32,352 nucleotides of DNA from a virus (IMGVR_UViG_3300028392_001411:1-32352), one strand, 5' to 3'; numbered from the stretch's first letter, positions 1 through 7,638 are shown. Translations and numbers: made by a program. Notes: generated by a model not told the origin, from the sequence alone.

Positions 1-78
1 GAACGTATGGAACCACTTTATCGTATGGTTAAACAATACGACATAGAAAAGAAAGAACAAAATGAAAATCGGCCTTAG
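1..78 (+). CDS. 3' end of a truncated upstream gene
   Basis: The first frame is open from the window edge to a TAG at 76-78 and gives 25 residues rich in charged side chains (it contains RMVKQYDIEKKEQ). It overlaps the next gene's ATG at 62 by 17 bases, in line with the overlapping style of this genome. The other two forward frames stop at about 34 and 45, which favours this one. Too little is present to name a family. Confidence 0.4.
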   Translation, partial: ERMEPLYRMVKQYDIEKKEQNENRP

Positions 79-487
79 TTATAGTAGATGTGTCCTTGAC
101 ATTGTTGAAGAACGAGTAGATATCAACGATGTATTAGTAATTATTGCCCGTACTAAATTTGATCCCAATGATGACGAGCAGTGGAAAGGCATTTGGGAAG
201 GTTACTGTTATGGCGGAATGAGTACTCCAGAATGGGGACATTATAGTTTTAACAGTAAAGAAGATGAGGCTAAATTCCGCAGTGTAAGTTGTGATCTTTG
301 GGATCAAGGTAAACTACATCAACCTCGTAAATTCGGAGCACATCCACAACGTCGAGATGAGTTTTGGTTAGAGACTTGTTTGCCAAGTAGTGAGTTAGAA
401 CGTAATCCAGCGGCAAAGATTGCTTGGGATAAATTCCAAGTAGTAGCAGGATTAACCAATGTAAAATTAGACAAGGATTATCAATAA
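62..487 (+). CDS. Conserved T4-like phage protein, unknown function (141 aa)
   Basis: A soluble 141-residue protein with no signal peptide or membrane segment. It starts MKIGLSYSRCVLDI and has a tryptophan- and glycine-rich centre (WKGIWEGYCYGG at about residues 41-52) followed by KLHQPRKFGAHP. From memory, this arrangement matches an uncharacterised protein family of aquatic T4-like phages; no catalytic motif is visible. Its TAA shares a base with the ATG of the next gene (TAATG at 485-489), so the two are probably translated in a coupled way. Function unknown. Confidence 0.75.
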   Translation: MKIGLSYSRCVLDIVEERVDINDVLVIIARTKFDPNDDEQWKGIWEGYCYGGMSTPEWGHYSFNSKEDEAKFRSVSCDLWDQGKLHQPRKFGAHPQRRDEFWLETCLPSSELERNPAAKIAWDKFQVVAGLTNVKLDKDYQ

Positions 488-942
488 TGAACACGCAAGA
501 TATTAGAAAAATTATCAACATTGTAGAAGGCACCGGTATTAATGACGACTGGTTTAAAACAGGATCGTTTATTGCCGCTAAGATTTCTAACAAGATCGAA
601 CCTTTTAGGATTTTGAAAGAACCTGAAATTATTAACTCATTAGAGAACGAAGCTTTACCAGGAAGAGTTGGCGATTACGTTATTACTGGACCCGAAGGTG
701 AAGAATATCTTAATGATCCTAAAACTTTTCATGAGTTGAAAACAGACAACGGTGATGGTACTGCTAGTCCCAAGTCTATTCCTAAACAGGTAAAACTTGC
801 GGATCACGATGGTGTGCTACACACAACGTGGGGAGATCTTACCTATACAAAAGGTAATGATTATATTGTACGTCATGGTACAGGCGATTACGGTGCTGTG
901 AAGAAAGAAATCTTTCCACAGACCTACAAAGAAGTAAAATAA
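487..942 (+). CDS. PGDYG-like protein, candidate head-packaged protein (151 aa)
   Basis: A 151-residue protein. Residues about 58-75 (LPGRVGDYVITGPEGEEY) and the end (HGTGDYGAVKKEIFPQTY) resemble the small PGDYG family, whose role is unknown. The first 14 residues, ending I12-V13-E14 before G15, look like the short capsid-targeting leader of T4 internal proteins with a prohead-protease site ((I/L)-x-E). The same VEGTGI string recurs at residue 936 of the giant protein at the end of the window. Head packaging is an inference; it could equally be an ordinary cytoplasmic protein. It is translationally coupled to the preceding gene. Confidence 0.65.
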   Translation: MNTQDIRKIINIVEGTGINDDWFKTGSFIAAKISNKIEPFRILKEPEIINSLENEALPGRVGDYVITGPEGEEYLNDPKTFHELKTDNGDGTASPKSIPKQVKLADHDGVLHTTWGDLTYTKGNDYIVRHGTGDYGAVKKEIFPQTYKEVK

Positions 943-963
943 GAAAATATTAAAAGGTAAAAT

Positions 964-1551
964 ATGTCTTTAATTCCATTTGTTATTGAAAAAACCGGAC
1001 AAGGAGAACGATCATTTGATATTTTTTCTAGATTACTTAATGAAAGAATTGTATTCATTAATGGCCCAATACATACTGAAATGGCCCATATAATTGTAGC
1101 ACAGATTCTACACCTAGAAAGTTCTGATTCTGAGAAGGATGTTCATGTTTATGTAAATTCTCCTGGAGGAGAAATTACTGCCGGTATGGCTATCTATGAT
1201 GTCATGCAATTTGTTAAACCAGATGTCTGTACCTATGTTATGGGGCAAGCCTGTAGTATGGGCAGTTTCTTGGCACAGGCAGGTCATCCTGGCAAGCGTT
1301 ATATGTTGCCACATAGTCGTCATATGATACATCAACCAAGCGGCGGTGCTCGTGGTATGCAAAGTGATATTGAGATACAATACAAAGAAATCACCCAGAT
1401 GAAAACTATGTTAACCAAATTATACGTCGAACACAATACAGCAGGAAAAACCTATGCTGACTTTGAACGAGATATGGATCGTGATACATTTATGAGTGCT
1501 GAAGAAGCATTGGCATATGGCCTGGTTGACAAGATCGTTGAGAAGCGTTAA
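964..1551 (+). CDS. clpP: ClpP-like serine protease, ATP-dependent Clp proteolytic subunit
   Basis: A full-length ClpP (195 aa; bacterial mature forms are about 193-200). The catalytic triad is visible and spaced as in E. coli: Ser98 in GQACSMGS, His123 in HMIHQPSGG and Asp172 in RDMDRDTFM. The handle-region start (VNSPGGEITAGMAIYD) is also present. ClpP forms a 14-mer that degrades proteins fed in by an AAA+ partner. It has no long propeptide, so little processing would be needed. The start follows AAAGG at about 952-956. A ClpA-type unfoldase lies 22 kb downstream in the same phage, so this may be half of a phage-encoded Clp machine. It could also replace or dilute host ClpP. In other T4-like phages ClpP has been suspected of roles in virion maturation. 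Confidence 0.97.
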   Translation: MSLIPFVIEKTGQGERSFDIFSRLLNERIVFINGPIHTEMAHIIVAQILHLESSDSEKDVHVYVNSPGGEITAGMAIYDVMQFVKPDVCTYVMGQACSMGSFLAQAGHPGKRYMLPHSRHMIHQPSGGARGMQSDIEIQYKEITQMKTMLTKLYVEHNTAGKTYADFERDMDRDTFMSAEEALAYGLVDKIVEKR

Positions 1552-1566
1552 ACTAAATATTATTAC

Positions 1567-1632
1567 ACCGGCCTTCGGCGTTCATCCCGGTATACAAACT
1601 CTGCCGCCTATGCTATAACATAGGAGAAAATA
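1567..1632 (+). promoter_or_regulatory. Structured leader before queD (stem, possible pseudoknot, SD hairpin)
   Basis: The gap between clpP and queD holds a 5-bp stem ACCGG/CCGGT (1567-1571 with 1587-1591). Its loop carries CGGCG (1576-1580), which can pair with GCCG/CGCC at 1603-1608, giving an H-type pseudoknot. A second perfect 6-bp hairpin, CCTATG/CATAGG (1607-1612 with 1619-1624), covers part of the Shine-Dalgarno AGGAG (1622-1626) of queD. The SD-masking hairpin and the pseudoknot partner compete for 1607-1608. This is the layout expected of a translational switch. I cannot match it to a known preQ1 riboswitch consensus. Confidence 0.4.
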
Positions 1633-2109
1633 ATGGCAAAGAAATATTTTAGTACAAAAACATACAGACAAATTGGTCCTGTGGCGTATCGTCAATGGCG
1701 AGCTGATAGTCATTGTAATTTAATTCACGGATACGCAATGAGTTTCCACTTTGAATTTGAATGCGATACATTAGACGCACGTAATTGGTGTACAGACTTT
1801 GGTGGACTAAAACCACTAAAGGCAAATCTCGAAGATTGGTTTGATCACACATTGCTTGTGGCACAGGATGATCCAATGCGTGAACACTTATTAGAGCTTG
1901 GTAGACTTAAACTGGCCAAGATCACAGAAGTAGAAAAGACCGGATGTGAAGGACTTGCCGATTTCTTATATGAATACGTTAATACAATATTCTTACCAAA
2001 TTGCGGTAGTGAAGAGTCCAAACGTGTTTGGTGCTGTAAAGTAGAGGTACGTGAAACTGATAGTAATATGGCGGGTAGACAAGGACATCGTGAAGACAAT
2101 GAGTTTTAG
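1633..2109 (+). CDS. queD: QueD-like 6-carboxy-tetrahydropterin synthase homologue
   Basis: A 158-residue member of the PTPS/QueD fold. QueD converts dihydroneopterin triphosphate to 6-carboxytetrahydropterin, the second step of 7-deazaguanine (queuosine, preQ0) synthesis. Visible: His27-Cys28, His32-Gly-Tyr34, the beta-strand FHFEFECDTLD, TDFGGLK (54-60) and the Asp71-His72 pair in WFDHTLL. The usual second His of the HGH zinc motif is Tyr34 here, so the metal site is altered, or His39 substitutes. No other 7-deazaguanine gene is in the window. In phages this pathway often serves DNA base modification or protection. A strong SD (AGGAG) lies in a hairpin. Confidence 0.88.
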   Translation: MAKKYFSTKTYRQIGPVAYRQWRADSHCNLIHGYAMSFHFEFECDTLDARNWCTDFGGLKPLKANLEDWFDHTLLVAQDDPMREHLLELGRLKLAKITEVEKTGCEGLADFLYEYVNTIFLPNCGSEESKRVWCCKVEVRETDSNMAGRQGHREDNEF

Positions 2110-2116
2110 GATTAAA

Positions 2117-2395
2117 ATGAACGCTAAAGAAACAGAAGTATTGGATATTCTCCAAGAAGAATGTGCTGAGGTTATACAAGCGGTAAGTAAGATTAGACGC
2201 TTTGGTGCTGATAATGTTAAACCAGGCAAGCCTAAAACTAATCGAGATCATCTTGAAGAAGAACTAGGTGATATGCTGGCCATGATTGACATTATGCTAG
2301 AATTAGATATAGTAAATATAGATAATCTTGAAATTGCAAAACACGCCAAGATCGAAAAACTTAAACAATGGTCTAACATTTACCTACCACTATGA
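2117..2395 (+). CDS. mazG: MazG-like NTP pyrophosphohydrolase (92 aa)
   Basis: An all-alpha MazG-type nucleotide pyrophosphohydrolase. The metal-binding motifs are E15xxE18 (QEECAEVIQA) and E49xxD52 (EELGDMLAMID). These enzymes cleave (d)NTPs to monophosphates; phage MazG has been proposed to act on nucleotide pools or alarmones. I chose the ATG at 2117, preceded by AGG at 2108-2110 and giving MNAKETEVL. The upstream in-frame ATG at 2051 would add 22 non-homologous residues lying inside queD. The stop overlaps the next start (ATGA at 2392-2395). Confidence 0.88.
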   Translation: MNAKETEVLDILQEECAEVIQAVSKIRRFGADNVKPGKPKTNRDHLEEELGDMLAMIDIMLELDIVNIDNLEIAKHAKIEKLKQWSNIYLPL

Positions 2396-2991
2396 TTCCT
2401 ACATTTATATCCCCAAGTCCGACCATGAATAAAAGAGTTCATGTTGTTGATGATTTTTTTGATGACCCTTACGCTGTAAGAGAATTTGCATTACAACAAG
2501 AATTCTTTGATGACCCTGGCTATATTGGAAATAGAACAAGAAAACAATTTTTCATTCCGGGTACCCGAGAAGCTTTTGAAAAAATAATGGGTATAAAAAT
2601 CACAGGATGGACCATGGAGGATAATTGGGAAAGATATGGAATGAATGGCAGATTCCAATATAATGTAGCAGGCCAATCATTGGTTTATCACTGTGATAAT
2701 CAAAAATGGGCTGCAATGATATATCTTACACCCGATGCTCCTGTATCATGTGGTACAAGTTTTTATGCTCATAAAAAAAACAGAGTAAGACATAACGGTC
2801 AAGAGGGAATAATGGACTGCTTTAATCATGGAACATTTTTAGATCCCACTCCCTATGAGCCTGTGGATGTTGTAGGAAATGTGTTTAATAGATTGGTAAT
2901 ATTTGATGCCGGACTAATTCATGCTGCATCTGGTTATTTTGGTACCAGTAAAGAGAATTGCAGATTATGGCAAATGTTTTTCTTTGATTAA
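2392..2991 (+). CDS. 2OG-Fe(II) oxygenase-like protein (199 aa)
   Basis: A 199-residue protein with the arrangement of 2-oxoglutarate/iron dioxygenases: His100-Cys-Asp102 (YHCDNQKWAAMIYL) as the HxD pair, distal His177 in AGLIHAASGYFG, and Arg191 as the likely 2OG-binding residue. It recalls the DUF6445-type proteins found in phage and bacterial glycan loci. It opens the glycosyltransferase cassette and overlaps mazG by 4 bases (ATGA), so it could hydroxylate a sugar, a protein or a nucleobase. The substrate cannot be read from the sequence. An in-frame ATG 33 bases downstream, at 2425, is an alternative start. Confidence 0.75.
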   Translation: MIPTFISPSPTMNKRVHVVDDFFDDPYAVREFALQQEFFDDPGYIGNRTRKQFFIPGTREAFEKIMGIKITGWTMEDNWERYGMNGRFQYNVAGQSLVYHCDNQKWAAMIYLTPDAPVSCGTSFYAHKKNRVRHNGQEGIMDCFNHGTFLDPTPYEPVDVVGNVFNRLVIFDAGLIHAASGYFGTSKENCRLWQMFFFD

Positions 2992-2994
2992 ATT

Positions 2995-3873
2995 ATGAAA
3001 ATTATTGATTGTTTTCCTTATTTCAACGAGAAAGAATTGCTCGAACTAAGAATTTCATTGTTATATGATGTAGTTGATCAGTTTATAATTTGTGATGCAG
3101 ATCATACACATAGTGGTGTTCCTAAAGAATTATCGTGTCGTAAAATAATCCAAGAGCTAGGATTGCCCACAGATAAAATTAAAATTATAGATGCAGAATT
3201 ACCCAGTTTTGAAATAGAACCAACTAATTTAAAAAGAGAAAATTTACAAAGAGATATTGCCGCAAAATATGTAGATAAAGACTCTGTAATTTTTTGTAGT
3301 GATTGCGACGAAATTATTGATCCAAATTTTGTAAAATATTATGCATGGTTGGCAGAAAATAACCCAAATAATATTCTTCGAATACCAATGGTTCTGTTAT
3401 CAGGTAGAGCAGACTTTCGTGTACATGACCTTAATGGAAATCCAAGGCCGTGGTCTGCCGGATTTGTTTGTCTTACACATCATTTAAATGATTGTACTCT
3501 AAGTCAAATTAGAGAAGCATATACAATGAATTTAAAGAATATTGCCTACGATGATATATTTGCCATAGATGATGGCAAAGTTATAGAAGCAGGATGGCAT
3601 TTTACTTGGATGGGGGATCAAGAGCGTCTTAAAACAAAAGCTACATCTTTTTTACATTCCTATGATTATATTAATGGTGCAGCTAAAGGTAAAGGTAGTA
3701 TTGATGAAGTTGTTAAATTTCTAGATACCTATGTTCCAACCGAAGGCGAGACTGAACCACTTGGTAGACAAGATCATATTCTTAAAAAATATCCATTGGA
3801 TAAATTACCTGCTAAACTATTTGAATTAAAAAGAGTACAAGAATTTTTATTAGGCAAGGTTCGTGTCTTCTAA
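2995..3873 (+). CDS. Glycosyltransferase family 17-like protein
   Basis: A 292-residue GT17-type glycosyltransferase (the family of beta-1,4-GlcNAc transferases, widespread in phages and bacteria). It begins MKIIDCFPYFNEKELLELRI, the typical family opening. Asp103-Cys-Asp105-Glu (CSDCDEII) is the likely metal/nucleotide-sugar site, and H202-F-T-W-M (GWHFTWMG) is a conserved family motif. No membrane segment. It starts 3 bases after the oxygenase stop and overlaps the next glycosyltransferase by 11 bases. Probable role: building a glycan on a virion protein, a modified base or the host envelope. The acceptor is unknown. Confidence 0.85.
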   Translation: MKIIDCFPYFNEKELLELRISLLYDVVDQFIICDADHTHSGVPKELSCRKIIQELGLPTDKIKIIDAELPSFEIEPTNLKRENLQRDIAAKYVDKDSVIFCSDCDEIIDPNFVKYYAWLAENNPNNILRIPMVLLSGRADFRVHDLNGNPRPWSAGFVCLTHHLNDCTLSQIREAYTMNLKNIAYDDIFAIDDGKVIEAGWHFTWMGDQERLKTKATSFLHSYDYINGAAKGKGSIDEVVKFLDTYVPTEGETEPLGRQDHILKKYPLDKLPAKLFELKRVQEFLLGKVRVF

Positions 3874-4858
3874 GACTATTATATTTCATGAAAATTCTTT
3901 GGGTCTTAGAGGCACCACTGTGGCCATATATGATTATGCATTATACTGTGAAGAATTATTAGGATTGAATCCAATCATTTGTTTTGATTTAAAAAATAAG
4001 ACAAACAAAAAAGTATTGCAGAACTTTAAAAAAAGATTTCGCACAATCCCCTATCTTAATTTTAACGAAGTACAACAATTAGTTGACAAGAATAATATTG
4101 ATTATTTTTATACTCAGAAATTTGGGTACCAAGATAATATAATTGTTCAAAATTCAAAAAATCTCATACATTCAGTATTTGTGCATAATGCAAATCATAA
4201 ACACGGAGAAGTTTATGCTGTGACATCCGAATGGATGAAGATGCAATCTGGAAATCAATTGCCATATGTTCCATACATGGTTAACTTTCCAGAAACGGAT
4301 TTAAACATAAGAGATGAATTAGGCATACCCAAAGAGGCTATCGTACTAGGAAGATACGGTGGCTATGAAACATTTAATGTAGATTTTGTACCTGCTACTG
4401 TAGAAAAAATACTCAGTGTTAGAAAAGATATGTGGATTGTACTAGTTAATACAGAAAAAACTATAACTCATGAAAGATGTATATATTTAGACCATCTTGT
4501 TGATTTAGAAGATAAATCTAAATTTATTAATACCTGTGATGCATTTTTGCATGCCAGAGATTATGGCGAAACATTCGGAATGGCTGTGTTAGAATTTGCC
4601 TCTAAAAATAAACAGATATTATCATATGATAATGAAGAATTACAAACAACACATCCATTGGGCGGTAGGGCTCATTTTTTACATTTAAAAGACAATGTAC
4701 ACAAATATAAAAATGAATCTGATCTTGAATATATACTTTTAAATTTAGAAAAAGTAAATCCATTCAACACAGAATATCTAAATAATGATTTTTCTCCAAA
4801 AAATGTGATACATACATTTGAAAAAGTGTTTTTAAAAGATAACATAACACAAATATAA
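3863..4858 (+). CDS. GT4-like glycosyltransferase (331 aa)
   Basis: A GT-B glycosyltransferase of the GT4 kind. The C-terminal donor-binding segment HARDYGETFGMAVLEFA (from residue 230) carries the E-x7-E motif as Glu236 and Glu244. The N-terminal part (FHENSLGLRGTTVAIYDYA) is the typical acceptor-side opening with a glycine-containing loop. It starts with GTG at 3863, inside the end of the GT17 gene. The following 18 bases hold only a short SD-like purine run before the decarboxylase. Donor and acceptor are unknown; the adjacent UDP-xylose-making gene suggests a pentose donor, which is inference. Confidence 0.82.
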   Translation: MSSKTIIFHENSLGLRGTTVAIYDYALYCEELLGLNPIICFDLKNKTNKKVLQNFKKRFRTIPYLNFNEVQQLVDKNNIDYFYTQKFGYQDNIIVQNSKNLIHSVFVHNANHKHGEVYAVTSEWMKMQSGNQLPYVPYMVNFPETDLNIRDELGIPKEAIVLGRYGGYETFNVDFVPATVEKILSVRKDMWIVLVNTEKTITHERCIYLDHLVDLEDKSKFINTCDAFLHARDYGETFGMAVLEFASKNKQILSYDNEELQTTHPLGGRAHFLHLKDNVHKYKNESDLEYILLNLEKVNPFNTEYLNNDFSPKNVIHTFEKVFLKDNITQI

Positions 4859-4876
4859 TTTTAGAAAGAGAAAAAT

Positions 4877-5809
4877 ATGAAAAAAATACTAGTAACAGGC
4901 GGCGCCGGATTTCTCGGCAGTCATTTATGCGATCGTTTAGTTAAAGAAGGACATCACGTACTTTGCGTGGATAACTATTTTACTGGAAGTAAAACAAATA
5001 TTGAACATCTATTAGATTACAAAAACTTTGAAGTTATTAGACAAGATATTTGCTTGCCTCTTTATGTTGAGGTCGATGAAATTTATAATCTTGCCTGTCC
5101 GGCTAGCCCATATTATTATCAATGGGACCCAATCCAAACTATGAAAACTAGTGTAATTGGAGCATATAATCTACTAGGTCTGGCCAAACGTACAGGTGCT
5201 CGAATCTTACAAGCCAGTACCAGTGAAGTATATGGCGATCCACACGTTCATCCACAACCGGAAGAGTATTGGGGCAATGTAAATCCAATTGGTATCCGTA
5301 GTTGTTACGATGAAGGCAAACGTGCTGCTGAAACATTGTTTATGGACTACTATCGCATACACGGTGTTCACTCTAAGATTATGCGTATTTTCAACACATA
5401 TGGCCCAAGAATGGCAGAAAATGACGGCAGAGTCGTCAGTAATTTCATTGTTCAAGCACTACAAGGCAAAGATATTACTATCTACGGCTCGGGTCAACAA
5501 ACTCGTAGCTTTTGCTATGTTGATGATCTGTTAGATGGTATGATGGCACTTATGGCCACAGAAGATGATATTGTGGGTCCTATTAATATAGGTAATCCAG
5601 GCGAATTTACTATGTGGGAATTGGCTGAAAAAGTTATCCAACTTACCAGAACTGATAGTAAGATTCTCCAAATGCCACTACCGCAGGATGATCCAAAACA
5701 ACGTAGGCCCGATATTACCAAGGCCAAACAATTACTGAATTGGGAACCAAAAATTAACTTAGAGCAAGGGCTGATCAAAACGATTGACTATTTCCGCAAT
5801 ATCATGTAA
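4877..5809 (+). CDS. UDP-glucuronate decarboxylase (UDP-xylose synthase)
   Basis: A 310-residue extended SDR. The NAD-binding motif [10 protein letters not shown] lies at residues 7-16, STSEVYGDP is the catalytic-Ser segment, and Tyr144-x3-Lys148 (SCYDEGKR) is the SDR pair. NTYGPRM and [15 protein letters not shown] are signatures of UDP-glucuronate decarboxylases (UXS), which convert UDP-GlcA to UDP-xylose with internal NAD+. It follows two glycosyltransferases and has its own SD (AGAAAGAG at about 4863-4870). It probably supplies the nucleotide sugar for that cassette. A dTDP-glucose 4,6-dehydratase is less likely, because the RSCYDEGKR motif favours UXS. Confidence 0.92.
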   Translation: MKKILVTGGAGFLGSHLCDRLVKEGHHVLCVDNYFTGSKTNIEHLLDYKNFEVIRQDICLPLYVEVDEIYNLACPASPYYYQWDPIQTMKTSVIGAYNLLGLAKRTGARILQASTSEVYGDPHVHPQPEEYWGNVNPIGIRSCYDEGKRAAETLFMDYYRIHGVHSKIMRIFNTYGPRMAENDGRVVSNFIVQALQGKDITIYGSGQQTRSFCYVDDLLDGMMALMATEDDIVGPINIGNPGEFTMWELAEKVIQLTRTDSKILQMPLPQDDPKQRRPDITKAKQLLNWEPKINLEQGLIKTIDYFRNIM

Positions 5810-5818
5810 AATAATAAC

Positions 5819-5935
5819 ATGAGATATACTATTTGCTGGCAACAATCGTATCATAATTGGGAACCCATTGAATTTCCAATTACTGATTTTACTCAAGCAC
5901 TAGCAGTTATTAATATGATCAGGAATAAACTATGA
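5819..5935 (+). CDS. Small hypothetical protein (38 aa)
   Basis: A 38-codon frame from ATG 5819 to TGA 5935 encoding MRYTICWQQSYHNWEPIEF followed by a short helix. It fills the space after the decarboxylase and ends in a 4-base ATGA overlap with the next small gene, the coupling pattern seen elsewhere here. No motif recognised. The upstream bases are A-rich with no clear SD, so expression is uncertain. Confidence 0.5.
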   Translation: MRYTICWQQSYHNWEPIEFPITDFTQALAVINMIRNKL

Positions 5936-6111
5936 CTACTACAGCAACATCGTGGACAGTTACTTTAGAAGAAGCAGAGGATGGTAGCGGCGATCTTGTC
6001 TTGCCCTTGCCGCAAGATCTTTTGGATTTGCAGGGTTGGCGAGAAGGTGATACGCTAAATTGGGAAGAAGGCAACAACGGTTCATGGACTCTATCGAAAG
6101 CTGAAAAATGA
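5932..6111 (+). CDS. AbrB/MazE-type small DNA-binding protein (59 aa)
   Basis: A 59-residue protein with the swapped-hairpin AbrB signature: a central run GDLVLPLPQDLLDLQGWREG and then DTLNWEE, matching the LPLPxxxLxxLGWxxGD pattern of AbrB/MazE/SpoVT domains. Such proteins bind DNA as dimers and act as regulators or antitoxins. No toxin-like partner flanks it: the next gene, overlapping by 4 bases (ATGA at 6108-6111), is the UV endonuclease. A regulatory or accessory DNA-binding role is more likely than toxin-antitoxin. Similar stand-alone proteins occur in T4-like aquatic phages, from memory. Confidence 0.75.
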   Translation: MTTTATSWTVTLEEAEDGSGDLVLPLPQDLLDLQGWREGDTLNWEEGNNGSWTLSKAEK

Positions 6112-7145
6112 CTAAACGAATTGGCTGCTTGGGATTTGCTTGTAAATGGATTGACAACGCAGATCAAGTCAATGGCATCAAACCCACCGATGATGCTAAA
6201 AAGTATAATACAGGTAGTACCACTGTTGCCTGGTTAAATAGACAAACAAAGGATGTTGCAGAGCAAAAACTCTGGGACCTAATGGTAGGTAATATTGAAA
6301 GCACTAGACTACTAGTGGAAAGAGTAGGACAACTTGATGAGAATCTTAGGATGGTTCGCCTTAGCAGTGATTTGCTGCCTGTTTATACCCAATCTGATTG
6401 GGCTTATTTCTGGCGCCGTAATGATGTGCGCGATTATTGCGAGCGCAATTTTCTATCTATTGGGGACAGCGCTCGCAGCCGTAATGTACGTCTTAGCTTT
6501 CATCCTGGTCAGTTTACTGTGCTTGCCTCTGATAATCCTGATATTGTCAATAGGAGCATAGAAGAATTTGAATACCACGCAGACATGGCTCGCTGGATGG
6601 GTTTTGGCCAACAATTTCAAGACTTCAAGATTAACGTCCACATATCGGGTCGACAAGGCCCTGCGGGCATACAACGAGCACTTACCAGACTCAGTACAGA
6701 AGCAAGAAACTGTATTACCATTGAAAACGACGAAATCAGTTGGGGAATAGATTCAAGTATTGAACTAGCCAACGATCTTGCTTTGGTGTTAGATATACAC
6801 CACCATTACATACACACAGGAGAATACATTGAGAAAACTGACGACCGTGTTAAGAGGATTATTGATAGCTGGCGCGGCGTGCGTCCTGCTATGCATTACA
6901 GTGTATCTCGCGAAGATATACTCACAGGCCATTCCACAACACAACTACCCGATCTTAGCACCCTTTTAGAAAGCGGCCATAAAAAAGGAAAGCTCAGAGC
7001 ACATTCTGATTTCTACTGGAATACAGCAGTCAACGAATGGGCACTGAGCTTCTTAGATCAATTCGACATCATGTGCGAATCTAAAGCCAAGAATTTAGCC
7101 AGCTTCGCATTACACGAAGAGGCTAAACAATTAGGCTTTCTTTGA
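6108..7145 (+). CDS. uvdE: UV damage endonuclease (UvdE/UvsE family)
   Basis: A 345-residue TIM-barrel endonuclease that nicks DNA 5' of UV photoproducts, starting an alternative excision repair path. Visible active-site elements: HPGQF (132-136), IENDE (205-209), DIHHHY (229-234) and HSDFYWN (299-305), which together supply the His/Glu/Asp ligands of the metal cluster. The N terminus MTKRIGCLGFACKW is the usual family opening. It is coupled to the AbrB-like gene and ends inside the convergent gene's 3' end (15-base overlap at 7131-7145). It would repair phage DNA in sunlit water, in place of the T4 DenV glycosylase. Confidence 0.95.
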   Translation: MTKRIGCLGFACKWIDNADQVNGIKPTDDAKKYNTGSTTVAWLNRQTKDVAEQKLWDLMVGNIESTRLLVERVGQLDENLRMVRLSSDLLPVYTQSDWAYFWRRNDVRDYCERNFLSIGDSARSRNVRLSFHPGQFTVLASDNPDIVNRSIEEFEYHADMARWMGFGQQFQDFKINVHISGRQGPAGIQRALTRLSTEARNCITIENDEISWGIDSSIELANDLALVLDIHHHYIHTGEYIEKTDDRVKRIIDSWRGVRPAMHYSVSREDILTGHSTTQLPDLSTLLESGHKKGKLRAHSDFYWNTAVNEWALSFLDQFDIMCESKAKNLASFALHEEAKQLGFL

Positions 7146-7595
7146 TCTAGTTTTCTTTTCAGCTTTAACAACTGTCAATTTAGGAGCCTTGGCTTTTGCT
7201 GGGGCTTTTTCTTTGACCGCTGTTTCTGCCTTGGCAGCACGTGGTTTACGTGCTTTCTTTTCTGGTTCAACAGCTAACGCAGAACCTTCAGCAGCATTAA
7301 CTACTGCTACTTGATCTACCACAGGTGCAGATGAAACAATGTTGTTGGCCGCAATAAAATCAGCTACATTTTGAGCAGTAAAACTTTTGCCATATTGACT
7401 GTTAATTTCAACAGCAATTTGCTCAGAAGTTTTACCAGCATCTACTCCGGCCTGTGCTAGTTGAATAGCCTGTTGATGTTCGTCTACAGGTGGTTCTACT
7501 TTGTATGTAGTTGGTGCTTCTACTTTGTAGGATGCAGCAGGTGTGCTTACTTCTACGGGCTTACCTACGAAGAATTCTTTAATTTTTTTAAACAT
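7131..7595 (-). CDS. Ala/Lys-rich protein with histone-like basic tail (154 aa)
   Basis: A minus-strand gene read from ATG at 7595 with a strong SD (AAAGGAAA) just upstream. Residues 1-40 are basic then Val/Pro-rich (MFKKIKEFFVGKPVEV). Residues 40-90 form a small helical segment (DEHQQAIQLAQAGVDAGKT). About residues 110-154 are a low-complexity Lys/Ala/Pro tail resembling histone H1-like proteins, which suggests nucleic-acid binding. The string NAAEGSALAVE contains possible prohead-protease sites, so packaging as an internal head protein is conceivable. It is one of only two minus-strand genes. Function unproven. Confidence 0.75.
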   Translation of the reverse strand: MFKKIKEFFVGKPVEVSTPAASYKVEAPTTYKVEPPVDEHQQAIQLAQAGVDAGKTSEQIAVEINSQYGKSFTAQNVADFIAANNIVSSAPVVDQVAVVNAAEGSALAVEPEKKARKPRAAKAETAVKEKAPAKAKAPKLTVVKAEKKTRSKKA

Positions 7596-7628
7596 GATTC
7601 ATTTCCTTTAAGAATTAAATGATACTAT

Positions 7629-7636
7629 TATTTATC
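7629..7636 (-). promoter_or_regulatory. Candidate late promoter (GATAAATA, minus strand)
   Basis: On the minus strand these bases read GATAAATA, one base off the T4 late -10 box TATAAATA. They lie 33 bases before the ATG of the basic-tailed protein at 7595, and back to back with the plus-strand late motif at 7639, so the gap would be a divergent late promoter pair. Confidence 0.4.
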
Positions 7637-7638
7637 TC

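Noticed and set aside
1561-1600. tRNA-like look (CGGCGTTCATCCCGG) after clpP
   Set aside because: No acceptor, D-arm or anticodon stem can be folded around it; the bases fit a local stem or pseudoknot better.
2051-2116. Upstream in-frame start of the MazG-like gene
   Set aside because: It would add 22 residues encoded inside queD that do not fit the family; ATG 2117 has an SD and the usual length.
5932-6111. Antitoxin of a toxin-antitoxin pair
   Set aside because: The fold suits an antitoxin, but neither neighbour resembles a MazF, PIN or similar toxin; the 38-aa frame upstream shows no toxin motif.
6334-6561. Highly hydrophobic 75-codon frame (several apparent TM segments) inside uvdE in another frame
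   Set aside because: It lies wholly within the well-supported uvdE frame, has no SD and starts in coding sequence; hydrophobicity is a by-product of T-rich second positions in that frame.
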